From JANNSW01 sp031431235 (GTDB taxonomy: Bacteria > Pseudomonadota > Alphaproteobacteria > Rhizobiales > Hyphomicrobiaceae), in assembly GCA_031431235.1 (NCBI GenBank), contig JANPDA010000123.1, positions 1 to 7,595 on the forward strand: a DNA stretch of 7,595 nucleotides, given 5' to 3'. Below, piece by piece: positions 1 to 5,797 of this stretch (position 1 is the stretch's first letter; each line of letters opens with the position of its first letter). A program made the position numbers and the translations under genes. The notes beneath the pieces are model-generated. The model was given only the letters and a program-made list of their open reading frames with translations, was not told where the DNA came from and did no database searches.

Positions 1-1606
1 AGGGTATCCGCGGCAAGTCCTCGTAGGAGTGGAACGCCGGCGGCGAGGGGAGCGTCCATTCTAGGGTCGTTGCGCCAGCGCCCCAGGGATTGCTCGCCGC
101 CTTCTCCCGCTTGATGAAGGCAAGCGCGACGCAGAGCAGGAACACGCCCACACCAGCAGCCGAAACGTAGGAGCCCAACGAGGAAACATAGTTCCAGTAG
201 GCATAGGCATCGGGATAATCCACATAGCGCCGCGGCATGCCGGCGAGCCCGAGGAAATGCTGCGGGAAGAAGGTCAGGTTCGCGCCGATGAACATGAGCC
301 AGAAGTGCAGCTTGCCCAAGAACTCGGAATAGGTGTAGCCGGTCATCTTCGGGAACCAGTAGTAGAAACCCGCAAAGATAGAGAATACCGCACCCAGCGA
401 CAGCACGTAGTGGAAGTGGGCGACGACGTAATAGGTGTCGTGCAATGCGCGGTCGACGCCGGCATTGGCCAGCACCACGCCGGTGACGCCGCCGAGCGTG
501 AACAGGAAGATGAAGCCGATCGCCCACAGCATCGGAGTCTTGAACTCGATCGAGCCGCCCCACATGGTGGCGATCCAGGAGAACACCTTCACGCCGGTCG
601 GCACCGCGATCACCATCGTCGCAAAGATGAAATAGGCCTGCGTATTGACGCTCATGCCCGAGGTGTACATGTGGTGGGCCCACACGATGAATCCGACACC
701 GCCAATGGCGACCATGGCGTAAGCCATGCCGAGATAGCCGAAGACCGGCTTCTTCGAGAAGGTCGAGACGATCTGGCTGATCATGCCGAAGCCGGGTAGG
801 ATCAGAATGTAGACTTCCGGATGACCGAAGAACCAGAACAGATGCTGGTAGAGCACCGGATCACCGCCACCGGCCGCATCGAAGAAGGTCGTGCCGAAGT
901 TCCGGTCGGTCAGCAGCATGGTGATCGCGCCCGCCAGCACCGGCAGCGACAGCAGCAGCAGGAACGCGGTCACCAGGATCGACCAGACGAACAGCGGCAT
1001 CTTGTGCACCGTCATGCCGGGCGCGCGCATGTTGAGGATGGTGGTGATGAAATTGATGGCGCCCAGGATCGAGGACGCGCCGGCGAGATGGATCGACAGG
1101 ATGGCGAAATCCATCGCCGGCCCCGGCGAGCCCGAGGTCGAGAGCGGCGCATAGAGCGTCCAGCCGCCGCCCACACCATGCCCGCCCGAATCGCCCTCGA
1201 CGAACAGGCTCATGATCAGCAGCGTGAACGAAGCCGGCAGCAGCCAGAACGAGATGTTGTTCATGCGCGGGAACGCCATGTCGGGCGCCCCGATCATGAG
1301 CGGAACGAACCAGTTGCCGAAGCCCCCGATCATCGCCGGCATCACCATGAAGAAGATCATGATGAGGCCGTGGCCGGTGACCAAGACGTTGTACAGGTGC
1401 GGGTCGGTCGCGAAGAGCTGCATGCCGGGCTCTTGCAACTCGGCGCGCATGGCGATCGAGAAAAAGCCGCCAACGAGGCCCGCGATCACAGCGAAAATCA
1501 GGTAAAGCGTGCCGATGTCCTTGTGGTTGGTCGAGTACAACCACCGGGACACGAAGCTGCCCTCGTAGGTGCCGTCGCCGTGGTCCTCGTGAGCCTTGGT
1601 CGCCAT
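1..1606 (-). CDS. ctaD: Cytochrome c oxidase subunit I, aa3-type (3' end cut by window edge)
   Basis: Catalytic subunit of the aa3-type heme-copper oxidase. It reduces O2 to water at the heme a3-CuB site and pumps protons across the inner membrane. The frame stays open for 535 codons from ATG at 1606 to the left edge, where it reads EDLPRIP, so probably only a few C-terminal residues are missing. All signature residues are visible: heme a ligand H79 (VTGHGLIMIFF), D-channel D109 (GAPDMAFPRMNN), GHPEVY with CuB ligand H262, gating E264 and the cross-linked Y266, CuB ligands H311/H312 (WAHHMYTSG), K-channel K340 (PTGVKVFSW), and HFH with heme a3 ligand H397 and heme a ligand H399. The protein is hydrophobic with many membrane helices, as usual for a 12-helix subunit I. 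The start follows a GAGGA 8 nt upstream. It lies 128 nt downstream of ctaC on the same strand, and the oxidase operon presumably continues beyond the left edge. The call is certain at family level. Confidence 0.98.
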   Translation of the reverse strand, partial: MATKAHEDHGDGTYEGSFVSRWLYSTNHKDIGTLYLIFAVIAGLVGGFFSIAMRAELQEPGMQLFATDPHLYNVLVTGHGLIMIFFMVMPAMIGGFGNWFVPLMIGAPDMAFPRMNNISFWLLPASFTLLIMSLFVEGDSGGHGVGGGWTLYAPLSTSGSPGPAMDFAILSIHLAGASSILGAINFITTILNMRAPGMTVHKMPLFVWSILVTAFLLLLSLPVLAGAITMLLTDRNFGTTFFDAAGGGDPVLYQHLFWFFGHPEVYILILPGFGMISQIVSTFSKKPVFGYLGMAYAMVAIGGVGFIVWAHHMYTSGMSVNTQAYFIFATMVIAVPTGVKVFSWIATMWGGSIEFKTPMLWAIGFIFLFTLGGVTGVVLANAGVDRALHDTYYVVAHFHYVLSLGAVFSIFAGFYYWFPKMTGYTYSEFLGKLHFWLMFIGANLTFFPQHFLGLAGMPRRYVDYPDAYAYWNYVSSLGSYVSAAGVGVFLLCVALAFIKREKAASNPWGAGATTLEWTLPSPPAFHSYEDLPRIP

Positions 1607-1662
1607 CTTTGCCGTCCTCTATCTGCCACGGCGCGCCTCGCAGCCGTCTGTCATCCAGCATC

Positions 1663-1690
1663 ATTATTCGTTTGTGCTCCCTCTTTCCAA
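1663..1690 (-). promoter_or_regulatory. Candidate internal promoter for ctaD
   Basis: On the minus strand TTGGAA (1690-1685) is followed after 16 nt by AATAAT (1668-1663). These match the sigma-70 -35 and -10 consensus at 4/6 and 5/6. This is the most A+T-rich stretch in the ctaC-ctaD gap and would start transcription near 1655, about 50 nt before the ctaD ATG. It could let subunit I be transcribed separately from ctaC. Housekeeping promoters in alphaproteobacteria are loose, so this may be chance. Confidence 0.3.
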
Positions 1691-1734
1691 TCACTGATCC
1701 AGCTTCGCCGGCATCGAATGAATGGGAGGGAACG

Positions 1735-2640
1735 CTAGTTCGTCGCCGCCACCTGCCGGCTCTTGTCCTCGAGCTCGGCCTTGCGGATCAAATCCTTGGC
1801 TTTCTCGTCGGCGCCGTCGCCGCCCGCCTTCAACACGGCGACCCACTGCTCGTAGACGGCCTTGTCGACCACCCGCACGGCAATCGGCATGAAGGCATGG
1901 TCCTTGCCGCACAGCTCCGAGCACTGGCCGTAGTAGACGCCCTTCTTGGTCGCCTTGAACCAGGTCGACGTCAGGCGACCGGGCACGGCGTCTGCCTTGG
2001 AGCCGAATGAGGGGATCGTCCAGGCATGGATCACGTCGCGGGCCGTCAGCAATACGTGCACGACGCCATCGACGGGCACCACCACCTCGTTGTCGACGGC
2101 GAGCAGCCGCGGTGCATCGAGCCCCTTGGCAGCGAGTGCAGCACGCTCGGCGTCCTGCAGCATGTAGCTATCGAAGGCGACGCCGCTGTCGGGATACTCA
2201 TAGGACCAGAACCACTGATTGCCCGTGGCCTTGATGGTCACATCGGCCTTGGGATACTCGTACTGCTTGTAGAGCAGCTTGAACGAAGGGACCGCTAGAC
2301 CGACGAGAATGAGGATCGGAATCAGCGACCAGGCAACCTCGAGCAGCGTATTGTGCGAATGGTGCGAGGGTTTGGGATTGGCACGCGAGTTGAAACGCAC
2401 CATCACGATGACGAGGAGCAGCATCACGAACACGGTGATCGCAGTGGTGACTGCGAGCAGCACGTCGTGAAACCATCTGATCTCGCCCATGATCTCGGTC
2501 GCGGGCTCCTGTAATCCGAGCTGCTGGGGACTCGGCTGGCCGAGACCCGCGTAGGCAGCGCTCGCTGCGAGCGCCAGGGCGCCCAGGGCAAGCCCAAGGC
2601 CGAGACCCAGTCGCGCCGTCCTGCCAACGTCAAATCTCAT
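1735..2640 (-). CDS. ctaC: Cytochrome c oxidase subunit II (CuA subunit)
   Basis: Membrane-anchored periplasmic subunit that takes electrons from cytochrome c at the binuclear CuA centre and passes them to subunit I. The 301-aa protein begins with a signal peptide (Arg-rich start, Leu/Ala core at about 11-29, likely cleavage AYA31/G32), common for alphaproteobacterial subunit II. Two membrane helices follow at about 58-82 and 99-121. Between and after them are E101 (LEVAWSLIP), the equivalent of the glutamate at the K-channel entrance, and the aromatic electron-entry segment GNQWFWSYEYP (about 140-150). The CuA ligands are complete: H205 (DVIHAW), C240, E242, C244, H248 and M251 (CSELCGKDHAFM). 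The C-terminal tail after about 272 is charged and specific to the lineage. The ATG has AGGAG 4 nt upstream and a second GGAG further out. It is first in the ctaC-ctaD order and divergent from the ialB-like gene. Nothing suggests inactivation. Confidence 0.98.
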   Translation of the reverse strand: MRFDVGRTARLGLGLGLALGALALAASAAYAGLGQPSPQQLGLQEPATEIMGEIRWFHDVLLAVTTAITVFVMLLLVIVMVRFNSRANPKPSHHSHNTLLEVAWSLIPILILVGLAVPSFKLLYKQYEYPKADVTIKATGNQWFWSYEYPDSGVAFDSYMLQDAERAALAAKGLDAPRLLAVDNEVVVPVDGVVHVLLTARDVIHAWTIPSFGSKADAVPGRLTSTWFKATKKGVYYGQCSELCGKDHAFMPIAVRVVDKAVYEQWVAVLKAGGDGADEKAKDLIRKAELEDKSRQVAATN

Positions 2641-2927
2641 ATCGCTCCTGCTCCAGTTCCGCCCCGGATTGCCGTTGAATGGCGGCTTGCCGCCCAGCTC
2701 TCCGTGCTCCTGTCCTCGATCGCATCCCGGATCGCGATCGCTGCTGCCGCACTGTACGCGTTCTTCGCGTGGCAGCTGGTTGCCGCTTCGACTTGCCCGG
2801 CTCCGTCAGCCACACCGCCTTCGCCCACATGCGAGCCGGGGTCGCACATGGGGGCGGAGCAGCCTGACGCGATACAGATTGTGCCGAGGCTCGTGCAAGA
2901 CCTGCGACTTCGCTCGCACAGAACACC

Positions 2928-2942
2928 ATGGCACTATGCCAT
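2928..2942. repeat. Perfect inverted repeat ATGGCA-CTA-TGCCAT (possible operator)
   Basis: Two perfectly complementary 6-bp arms separated by 3 bp lie in the ctaC/ialB-like divergent region, between the two copies of the GGCTCGTGC direct repeat. The size and symmetry fit a dimeric regulator site, but no known consensus is recognised and a chance palindrome is possible. Confidence 0.3.
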
Positions 2943-3029
2943 CACAAGGCTCGTGCGCTGCGGCATAACTTCGCGATGGGGATAGCCGGCCGGAGCCGCG
3001 GCATGGATCGTTTGCGGTGTCGTCCAAAA

Positions 3030-3049
3030 TCGGCCCAAATACGGGCCGA
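3030..3049. repeat. GC-rich inverted repeat upstream of the ialB-like gene
   Basis: TCGGCCC and GGGCCGA form perfect 7-bp arms around a 6-nt A-rich loop, 77 nt before the TTG start of the ialB-like gene. It would form a stable hairpin in a leader transcript, or serve as an operator. No T-run follows, so it is not an ordinary intrinsic terminator. Confidence 0.35.
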
Positions 3050-3114
3050 CTTGAACAGTCGTGGCCGGAGGAACCGCTATCCGGCAGCTTTGCCGCCATT
3101 GCGACCGCCGGGAT

Positions 3115-3129
3115 GAGGGGACACACTTG
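3115..3129 (+). promoter_or_regulatory. Ribosome binding site deciding a TTG start (ialB-like gene)
   Basis: GAGGGG at 3115-3120 sits 6 nt before a TTG at 3127, which is ideal spacing. The in-frame GTG at 3061 has no comparable site, and the internal ATG at 3205 would leave too little of the signal peptide. Confidence 0.6.
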
Positions 3130-3672
3130 GAACGAGGGAATGGGGCGCGACCGCCCGTCGGAATCATCGGGGGGCGAACCGCAAGGGCATTGCTCGGCGG
3201 CTTCATGGCCCTGCTCTGGCCGGCGCTGTCGCTCGCAGCGGGCGATGAAACCGCCATCAAGGCCCAGCATGGCGATTGGCAGATCGTCTGCAAGCAGCCC
3301 GCCGGAGCCAAGAACGACGTGTGCGCTCTGGTCCAGGACGTAACGTCGGAATCGAACCCCAATATCGGTCTCTCGGTGCAGTTCCAGAACAATCCCGAAG
3401 GCGGGCGGGTGCTGCGCGTGTTCGCCCCGCTCGGCATCCTGTTGCCGCCGGGTCTCGGCCTGCAGATCGACGAGGAGAAGGTCGGCCACGCCCCGTTCGT
3501 GCGCTGTCAGGTGGTCGGCTGCGTCGCCCAGGTGACGGTGACCGACGACCTGATGAAGAAGCTCGAGGTGGGCAAGACCGCCTGGTTCATCGTCTATCAA
3601 TCGAAGGATGAGGGAATCGGCATTCCGGTCTCGCTCGAGGGGTTTCCGGCCGGGATCAGTGCGCTGAAGTAG
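3127..3672 (+). CDS. IalB-family (invasion-associated locus B) periplasmic protein
   Basis: Small exported protein of the IalB family, named after a Bartonella protein linked to erythrocyte invasion. In free-living alphaproteobacteria these proteins are widespread and their biochemical role is unclear. From the TTG at 3127 it is 181 aa. An N-terminal region of about 20 residues with two Arg leads into a hydrophobic segment (about 21-38), with a probable signal peptidase site near LSLA/AG. The mature part opens with the family hallmark HGDWQIVC (48-55) and continues with PNIGLSVQ, LRVFAPLGILLPPGLGL, FVRC, GCVAQV and a C-terminal EGIGIPVSLEGF. Cys 55, 66, 127 and 132 give four cysteines, consistent with two periplasmic disulfides. 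It is transcribed away from ctaC and converges on the amidotransferase gene. Its TAG stop lies inside the flank of a REP-like element. Family is confident; function and exact start are less so. Confidence 0.9.
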   Translation: MERGNGARPPVGIIGGRTARALLGGFMALLWPALSLAAGDETAIKAQHGDWQIVCKQPAGAKNDVCALVQDVTSESNPNIGLSVQFQNNPEGGRVLRVFAPLGILLPPGLGLQIDEEKVGHAPFVRCQVVGCVAQVTVTDDLMKKLEVGKTAWFIVYQSKDEGIGIPVSLEGFPAGISALK

Positions 3673-3705
3673 GGTGGATTAGGCGCTTCAGCGCCGTAAT
3701 CCGCC
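3669..3705 (-). repeat. REP-like palindrome, copy 1 (minus orientation)
   Basis: GGTGGATTA (3673-3681) pairs with TAATCCGCC (3697-3705) with one G-T wobble, enclosing GGCGC/GCGCC around a TTCA loop and one bulged G at 3696. Read on the minus strand it gives GGCGGATTAC...TAATCCACCCTAC, matching copy 2 in layout including the terminal CCCTAC. The TAG stop of the ialB-like gene (3670-3672) is part of that flank. The hairpin would lie at the 3' end of the mRNA and could act in stability or termination, although no U-tract follows. Confidence 0.75.
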
Positions 3706-3737
3706 GCGAAGAACCACTGTCGGACTCGAATCGATTT

Positions 3738-3768
3738 GGCGGGATACGCTTCGCTATCCCGCCCTACG
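3738..3768 (+). repeat. REP-like palindrome, copy 2 (plus orientation)
   Basis: GGCGGGATA (3738-3746) pairs perfectly with TATCCCGCC (3755-3763) around CGCTTCGC, followed by CTACG. It sits 3 bp beyond the stop of the amidotransferase gene. From memory, closely similar GGCGGATTACGCTTCGCTAATCCGCCCTACG-type elements are abundant between genes in Bradyrhizobium-like genomes. It faces copy 1, so the pair resembles a bacterial interspersed mosaic element. Confidence 0.75.
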
Positions 3769-3771
3769 CCG

Positions 3772-4509
3772 CTACGCGACGACCGGCTCCTGCTCCCGCA
3801 CGATCGCGGCGAAGTTCCGCAGCACCCGGGCAGCCAAAGGCGTATCGGCAAGGCCGGCGCGGGCCGCTGCCACGTCGACGCCGATGCCGCCCAGCTCCTT
3901 GGCGTAGCTATCGAACAGCACCCGCATAAATCCGGCGTCGAACTCGGGATGGAACTGCAGACCCCAGATCCGCTCTCCATAGCGCGCCGCCTGCACGCCG
4001 TAGCCGTTCTCGGCAAGCCGGATGCCGCCCTTCGGCAGCTCGGCGACACGCTGGGAGTGCGCCGCCTGAGCCATAAAGCTCTTGCCTACGCCTTCGAGCA
4101 GCTTATCGCCCGCCGCGGCCGGCAGCGTCTCGATCCGCGCCGTGCCATACTCGGGTCCCTCCGGCGTCCATTCGACCCGCCCGCCGAGTGCATGCGCGAT
4201 CAGCTGGTTGCCGAAGCAGACGCCGAGCATCGGCACCTGGCTGCGATGGGCCGCGATCCAGGCCGCCGTCCGCTCGGCCCAGGGATGACGATCGGTCACC
4301 ATGTCGACGGACCCCGTGACCACGACCGCGGCGATGCCCGCGATCTCGGGTGGCCCCTCGCCGTCCCTCACCCGCACCTCGATCACCTGATCGGCCCGCA
4401 ACCCGAGCGAGCGCGCAAACACCGCGTCGTTGTCACCGCCCAAATAGTCATGGAGACCGTCGGACATGTCGCGAAACGGTCCGGCATTGAAGATGGCGAC
4501 CGGGCGCAT
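3772..4509 (-). CDS. Class I glutamine amidotransferase domain protein
   Basis: Stand-alone class I (triad) glutamine amidotransferase of the GMP-synthase-like group, predicted to hydrolyse glutamine or a gamma-glutamyl compound in the cytoplasm. The 245-aa protein shows an N-terminal strand VAIFNAGP, the oxyanion-side VVVTGS (62-67), the nucleophile elbow GVCFGNQ with C98, and the catalytic pair H187/E189 in LQFHPEFD, so the triad is complete. No synthetase or ATP-binding domain is fused, so the acceptor and true substrate cannot be read from the sequence. Some relatives are gamma-glutamyl hydrolases and not ammonia donors. The ATG has a GAGG about 5 nt upstream. It lies 33 nt after the cyclodeaminase-family gene on the same strand and is probably co-transcribed with it. 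It ends just before a REP-like hairpin. Confidence 0.92.
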   Translation of the reverse strand: MRPVAIFNAGPFRDMSDGLHDYLGGDNDAVFARSLGLRADQVIEVRVRDGEGPPEIAGIAAVVVTGSVDMVTDRHPWAERTAAWIAAHRSQVPMLGVCFGNQLIAHALGGRVEWTPEGPEYGTARIETLPAAAGDKLLEGVGKSFMAQAAHSQRVAELPKGGIRLAENGYGVQAARYGERIWGLQFHPEFDAGFMRVLFDSYAKELGGIGVDVAAARAGLADTPLAARVLRNFAAIVREQEPVVA

Positions 4510-4542
4510 CGAAACCTCGTCAGGTTGGCTGCATGCGTCCGG

Positions 4543-5502
4543 TTAGGCGCGTGTGCCGCTCCGGTCAAGCTCCCTCGCATTGCCGGCGTTCATGCCTGCG
4601 ATGATCGCAAGGCCCGTCATCAGGTCGAGATGGGCACCGCCGCCGTTCTTGAAGAGAGTGATGTCGGATGGATCGTGGCGGCCGGAAGCGCCCGTGCAGA
4701 GATCGTAGAGGTCGCCGAGCACGTCGCTTTCCTCGATGACGCCAGTCGCAATCGGGATCATCAACTCGCCGATATGGCGGATCGTGGTGCCGCGATAATC
4801 GACGAACAGGCGGGCGCGGCGGATGGCGTCGTCATCCACCTCGCGCATGTCGGGCCGGTAGGCGCCGATCAGATCCAGATGAGTGCCCGGCTTCAGCCAG
4901 GCGCCTCTGATGAACGGCTCGATCGCCATCGTGGCGGCAGCGACGATGTCCGCCCGGCCGATCGCGGTCGGGAGATCCGTCTCGATCTCGACATTCCGCC
5001 CAAGATCGCCGAGCCGACGCTTCAGGCCCTCCGCCCGCGGCGCCGAGCGATTCCACAGGACGATCCGCTCGAGGCTTGGCCTGACGGCGACATGGGCGCG
5101 GACGAGTGGCTCGGCCATGGTGCCGGCGCCGACCATCACCAGCGTGCGGCTATCCTCGCGCGAGAGCAGCTTGGAGCCCAGCGCCGAATCGCCGGCCGTC
5201 TTCCAGCGCGTCTCGCCCGCCCCGTTGATCGAGGCGAGCACCCGCCCATCACCCTTGTCGTAGATGATCACCTGACCCTGAATGGTCGGCAGCGCCGTGT
5301 TGCCGGGAAAGACGGTCATCGCCTTGATCGCCTGGCCGAGCCCATCGATCCAGGCGGCCCGCACCAGCATCGAGTTCGGCCCCTGGCGCAACAGCATGTC
5401 GTCGAGTGTCGGCTTGGCCAGGCGATGGCAGGCCTCCATTTGCCCGACGAGCGAGGTCCAATCCATGGCGGCGTCGATCTGCGGCTCGGAGATGATGAGC
5501 AA
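4543..5502 (-). CDS. Ornithine cyclodeaminase / mu-crystallin family enzyme
   Basis: NAD(P)-dependent enzyme of the family that includes ornithine cyclodeaminase, alanine dehydrogenase (archaeal type), ketimine reductases and SbnB-like synthases. The substrate here is not determined. From the TTG at 5502 it is 319 aa, the normal family length. The N-terminus IISEPQIDAAMDW matches the usual opening. K60 in GQAIKAMTVFPGN corresponds to the substrate-binding lysine. The Rossmann loop is GAGTMA (125-130), with WNRS at the end of the second strand. LIGAYRPDMREVD (211-223) carries D218 at the catalytic aspartate position of ornithine cyclodeaminase. ETRWKTAGDSALG (97-109) has Lys where characterised cyclodeaminases have a carboxylate-binding Arg, so ornithine may not be the substrate. 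The start is supported by AAGGA 9 nt upstream. The open frame extends to 5733, but that part is unlike the family. It sits 13 nt after a toxin-like gene and 33 nt before the amidotransferase. Confidence 0.92.
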   Translation of the reverse strand: MLIISEPQIDAAMDWTSLVGQMEACHRLAKPTLDDMLLRQGPNSMLVRAAWIDGLGQAIKAMTVFPGNTALPTIQGQVIIYDKGDGRVLASINGAGETRWKTAGDSALGSKLLSREDSRTLVMVGAGTMAEPLVRAHVAVRPSLERIVLWNRSAPRAEGLKRRLGDLGRNVEIETDLPTAIGRADIVAAATMAIEPFIRGAWLKPGTHLDLIGAYRPDMREVDDDAIRRARLFVDYRGTTIRHIGELMIPIATGVIEESDVLGDLYDLCTGASGRHDPSDITLFKNGGGAHLDLMTGLAIIAGMNAGNARELDRSGTRA

Positions 5503-5516
5503 CGTCGTTGGTCCTT
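5500..5516 (-). promoter_or_regulatory. Ribosome binding site and TTG start of the cyclodeaminase-family gene
   Basis: On the minus strand AAGGA (5516-5512) precedes TTG (5502-5500) by 9 nt. The first base of the site is the T of the TGA stop complement of the toxin gene, so termination of the toxin and initiation of the enzyme occur within the same ribosome footprint. Translational coupling is possible. The next in-frame ATG (5466) would remove the conserved N-terminal strand. Confidence 0.55.
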
Positions 5517-5797
5517 CAGCTGTCGTGGCGCGTGGCGGGCATCCTTGCGCGCGCGTTGATTGGGTCGCGCTGCACGGCGCGGATGACGAATGGTGTTTTG
5601 CGGACGGCATGGACGCGCAGCCCGAGGCGAGGATGCGGTCGCTCGGCAGCAGGGTGATGCGCCAGAAAGTTGTGAATGAGGCCGAAAACCAGGTCGCGCT
5701 TCTGGGCGACGACGCGGGCACCGAACGAGGCAACGCCCTGCGCCAGAAGGACGTTCAATTGGTTGATGAAAGTGTTCGAGAGGCGGATATCTCTCAT
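5516..5797 (-). CDS. RelE/ParE-like toxin, C-terminus apparently replaced
   Basis: The 93-aa protein looks like the toxin of a type II toxin-antitoxin pair of the RelE/ParE superfamily, whose members cleave ribosome-bound mRNA or poison gyrase. Residues 1-71 fit that fold: a first strand RLSNTFI, helices through LNVLLAQGVASFG and ARVVAQKRDLVFGLIHNFLAHHP, then RPHPRLGLRVHAVRKTPFVI leading into the central sheet. In the family I would expect an aromatic/acidic strand such as YDxDD next, then a His/Arg-rich last strand. Here residues 72-93 are an Arg-rich, low-complexity tail with neither, and the other two frames do not contain it. The last strand usually carries catalytic or target-contact residues, so activity is doubtful. 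The ATG overlaps the antitoxin TGA as ATGA, the usual coupled arrangement. Toxin identity is from family resemblance only. Confidence 0.6.
   Translation of the reverse strand: MRDIRLSNTFINQLNVLLAQGVASFGARVVAQKRDLVFGLIHNFLAHHPAAERPHPRLGLRVHAVRKTPFVIRAVQRDPINARARMPATRHDS

Larger units (their letters stand above)
2641..3126. other. 486-bp gene-poor divergent intergenic region between ctaC and the ialB-like gene
   Basis: Open frames exist here because of high GC, but none shows a recognisable domain or a convincing start. The region must hold the promoters of ctaC (leftward) and the ialB-like gene (rightward), yet I cannot point to clear -35/-10 pairs. Visible structure: a GGCGGC-TT-GCCGCC hairpin at 2681-2694 in the probable ctaC leader, a perfect inverted repeat at 2928-2942, a GC-rich inverted repeat at 3030-3049, and a 9-bp direct repeat GGCTCGTGC at 2888-2896 and 2948-2956, exactly 60 bp apart. 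A GTG-started plus-strand frame at 2704-2985 encodes a hydrophobic N-terminus and is listed under findings as a weak candidate. Confidence 0.7.

Noticed and set aside
821..1738. 305-codon plus-strand open frame over ctaD
   Set aside because: Composition is dominated by Arg, His, Glu and Gln and it lies fully opposite conserved oxidase sequence. The same applies to the plus-strand frame at 257-799 and the minus-strand frame at 861-1694.
3061..3126. Extended GTG start for the IalB-family protein
   Set aside because: It would add 22 residues with two Cys and many Arg before the signal peptide and has no well-placed ribosome binding site, unlike the TTG at 3127.
2806..3600. 264-codon minus-strand open frame
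   Set aside because: Antisense to the IalB-family gene, which has a signal peptide, conserved motifs and paired cysteines. The antisense product has no recognisable family.
3673..3705. Classical rho-independent terminator after the ialB-like gene
   Set aside because: The hairpin is strong, but no T-run follows in either direction and the sequence fits a repeat family better.
3736..5559. 607-codon plus-strand open frame
   Set aside because: It is antisense to the amidotransferase and cyclodeaminase-family genes, which carry complete family motifs. Its product is His/Arg/Asp-rich without any domain, as expected for a high-GC shadow frame.
5516..5600. Simple frameshift in the toxin gene
   Set aside because: All three minus-strand frames through the tail were read and none restores a plausible toxin C-terminus, so replacement or deletion is more likely than a single indel.
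5503..5733. Upstream extension of the cyclodeaminase-family gene to an ATG at 5733
   Set aside because: The added 77 residues overlap the toxin gene in another frame and resemble nothing in the family. The family N-terminus begins at the TTG.
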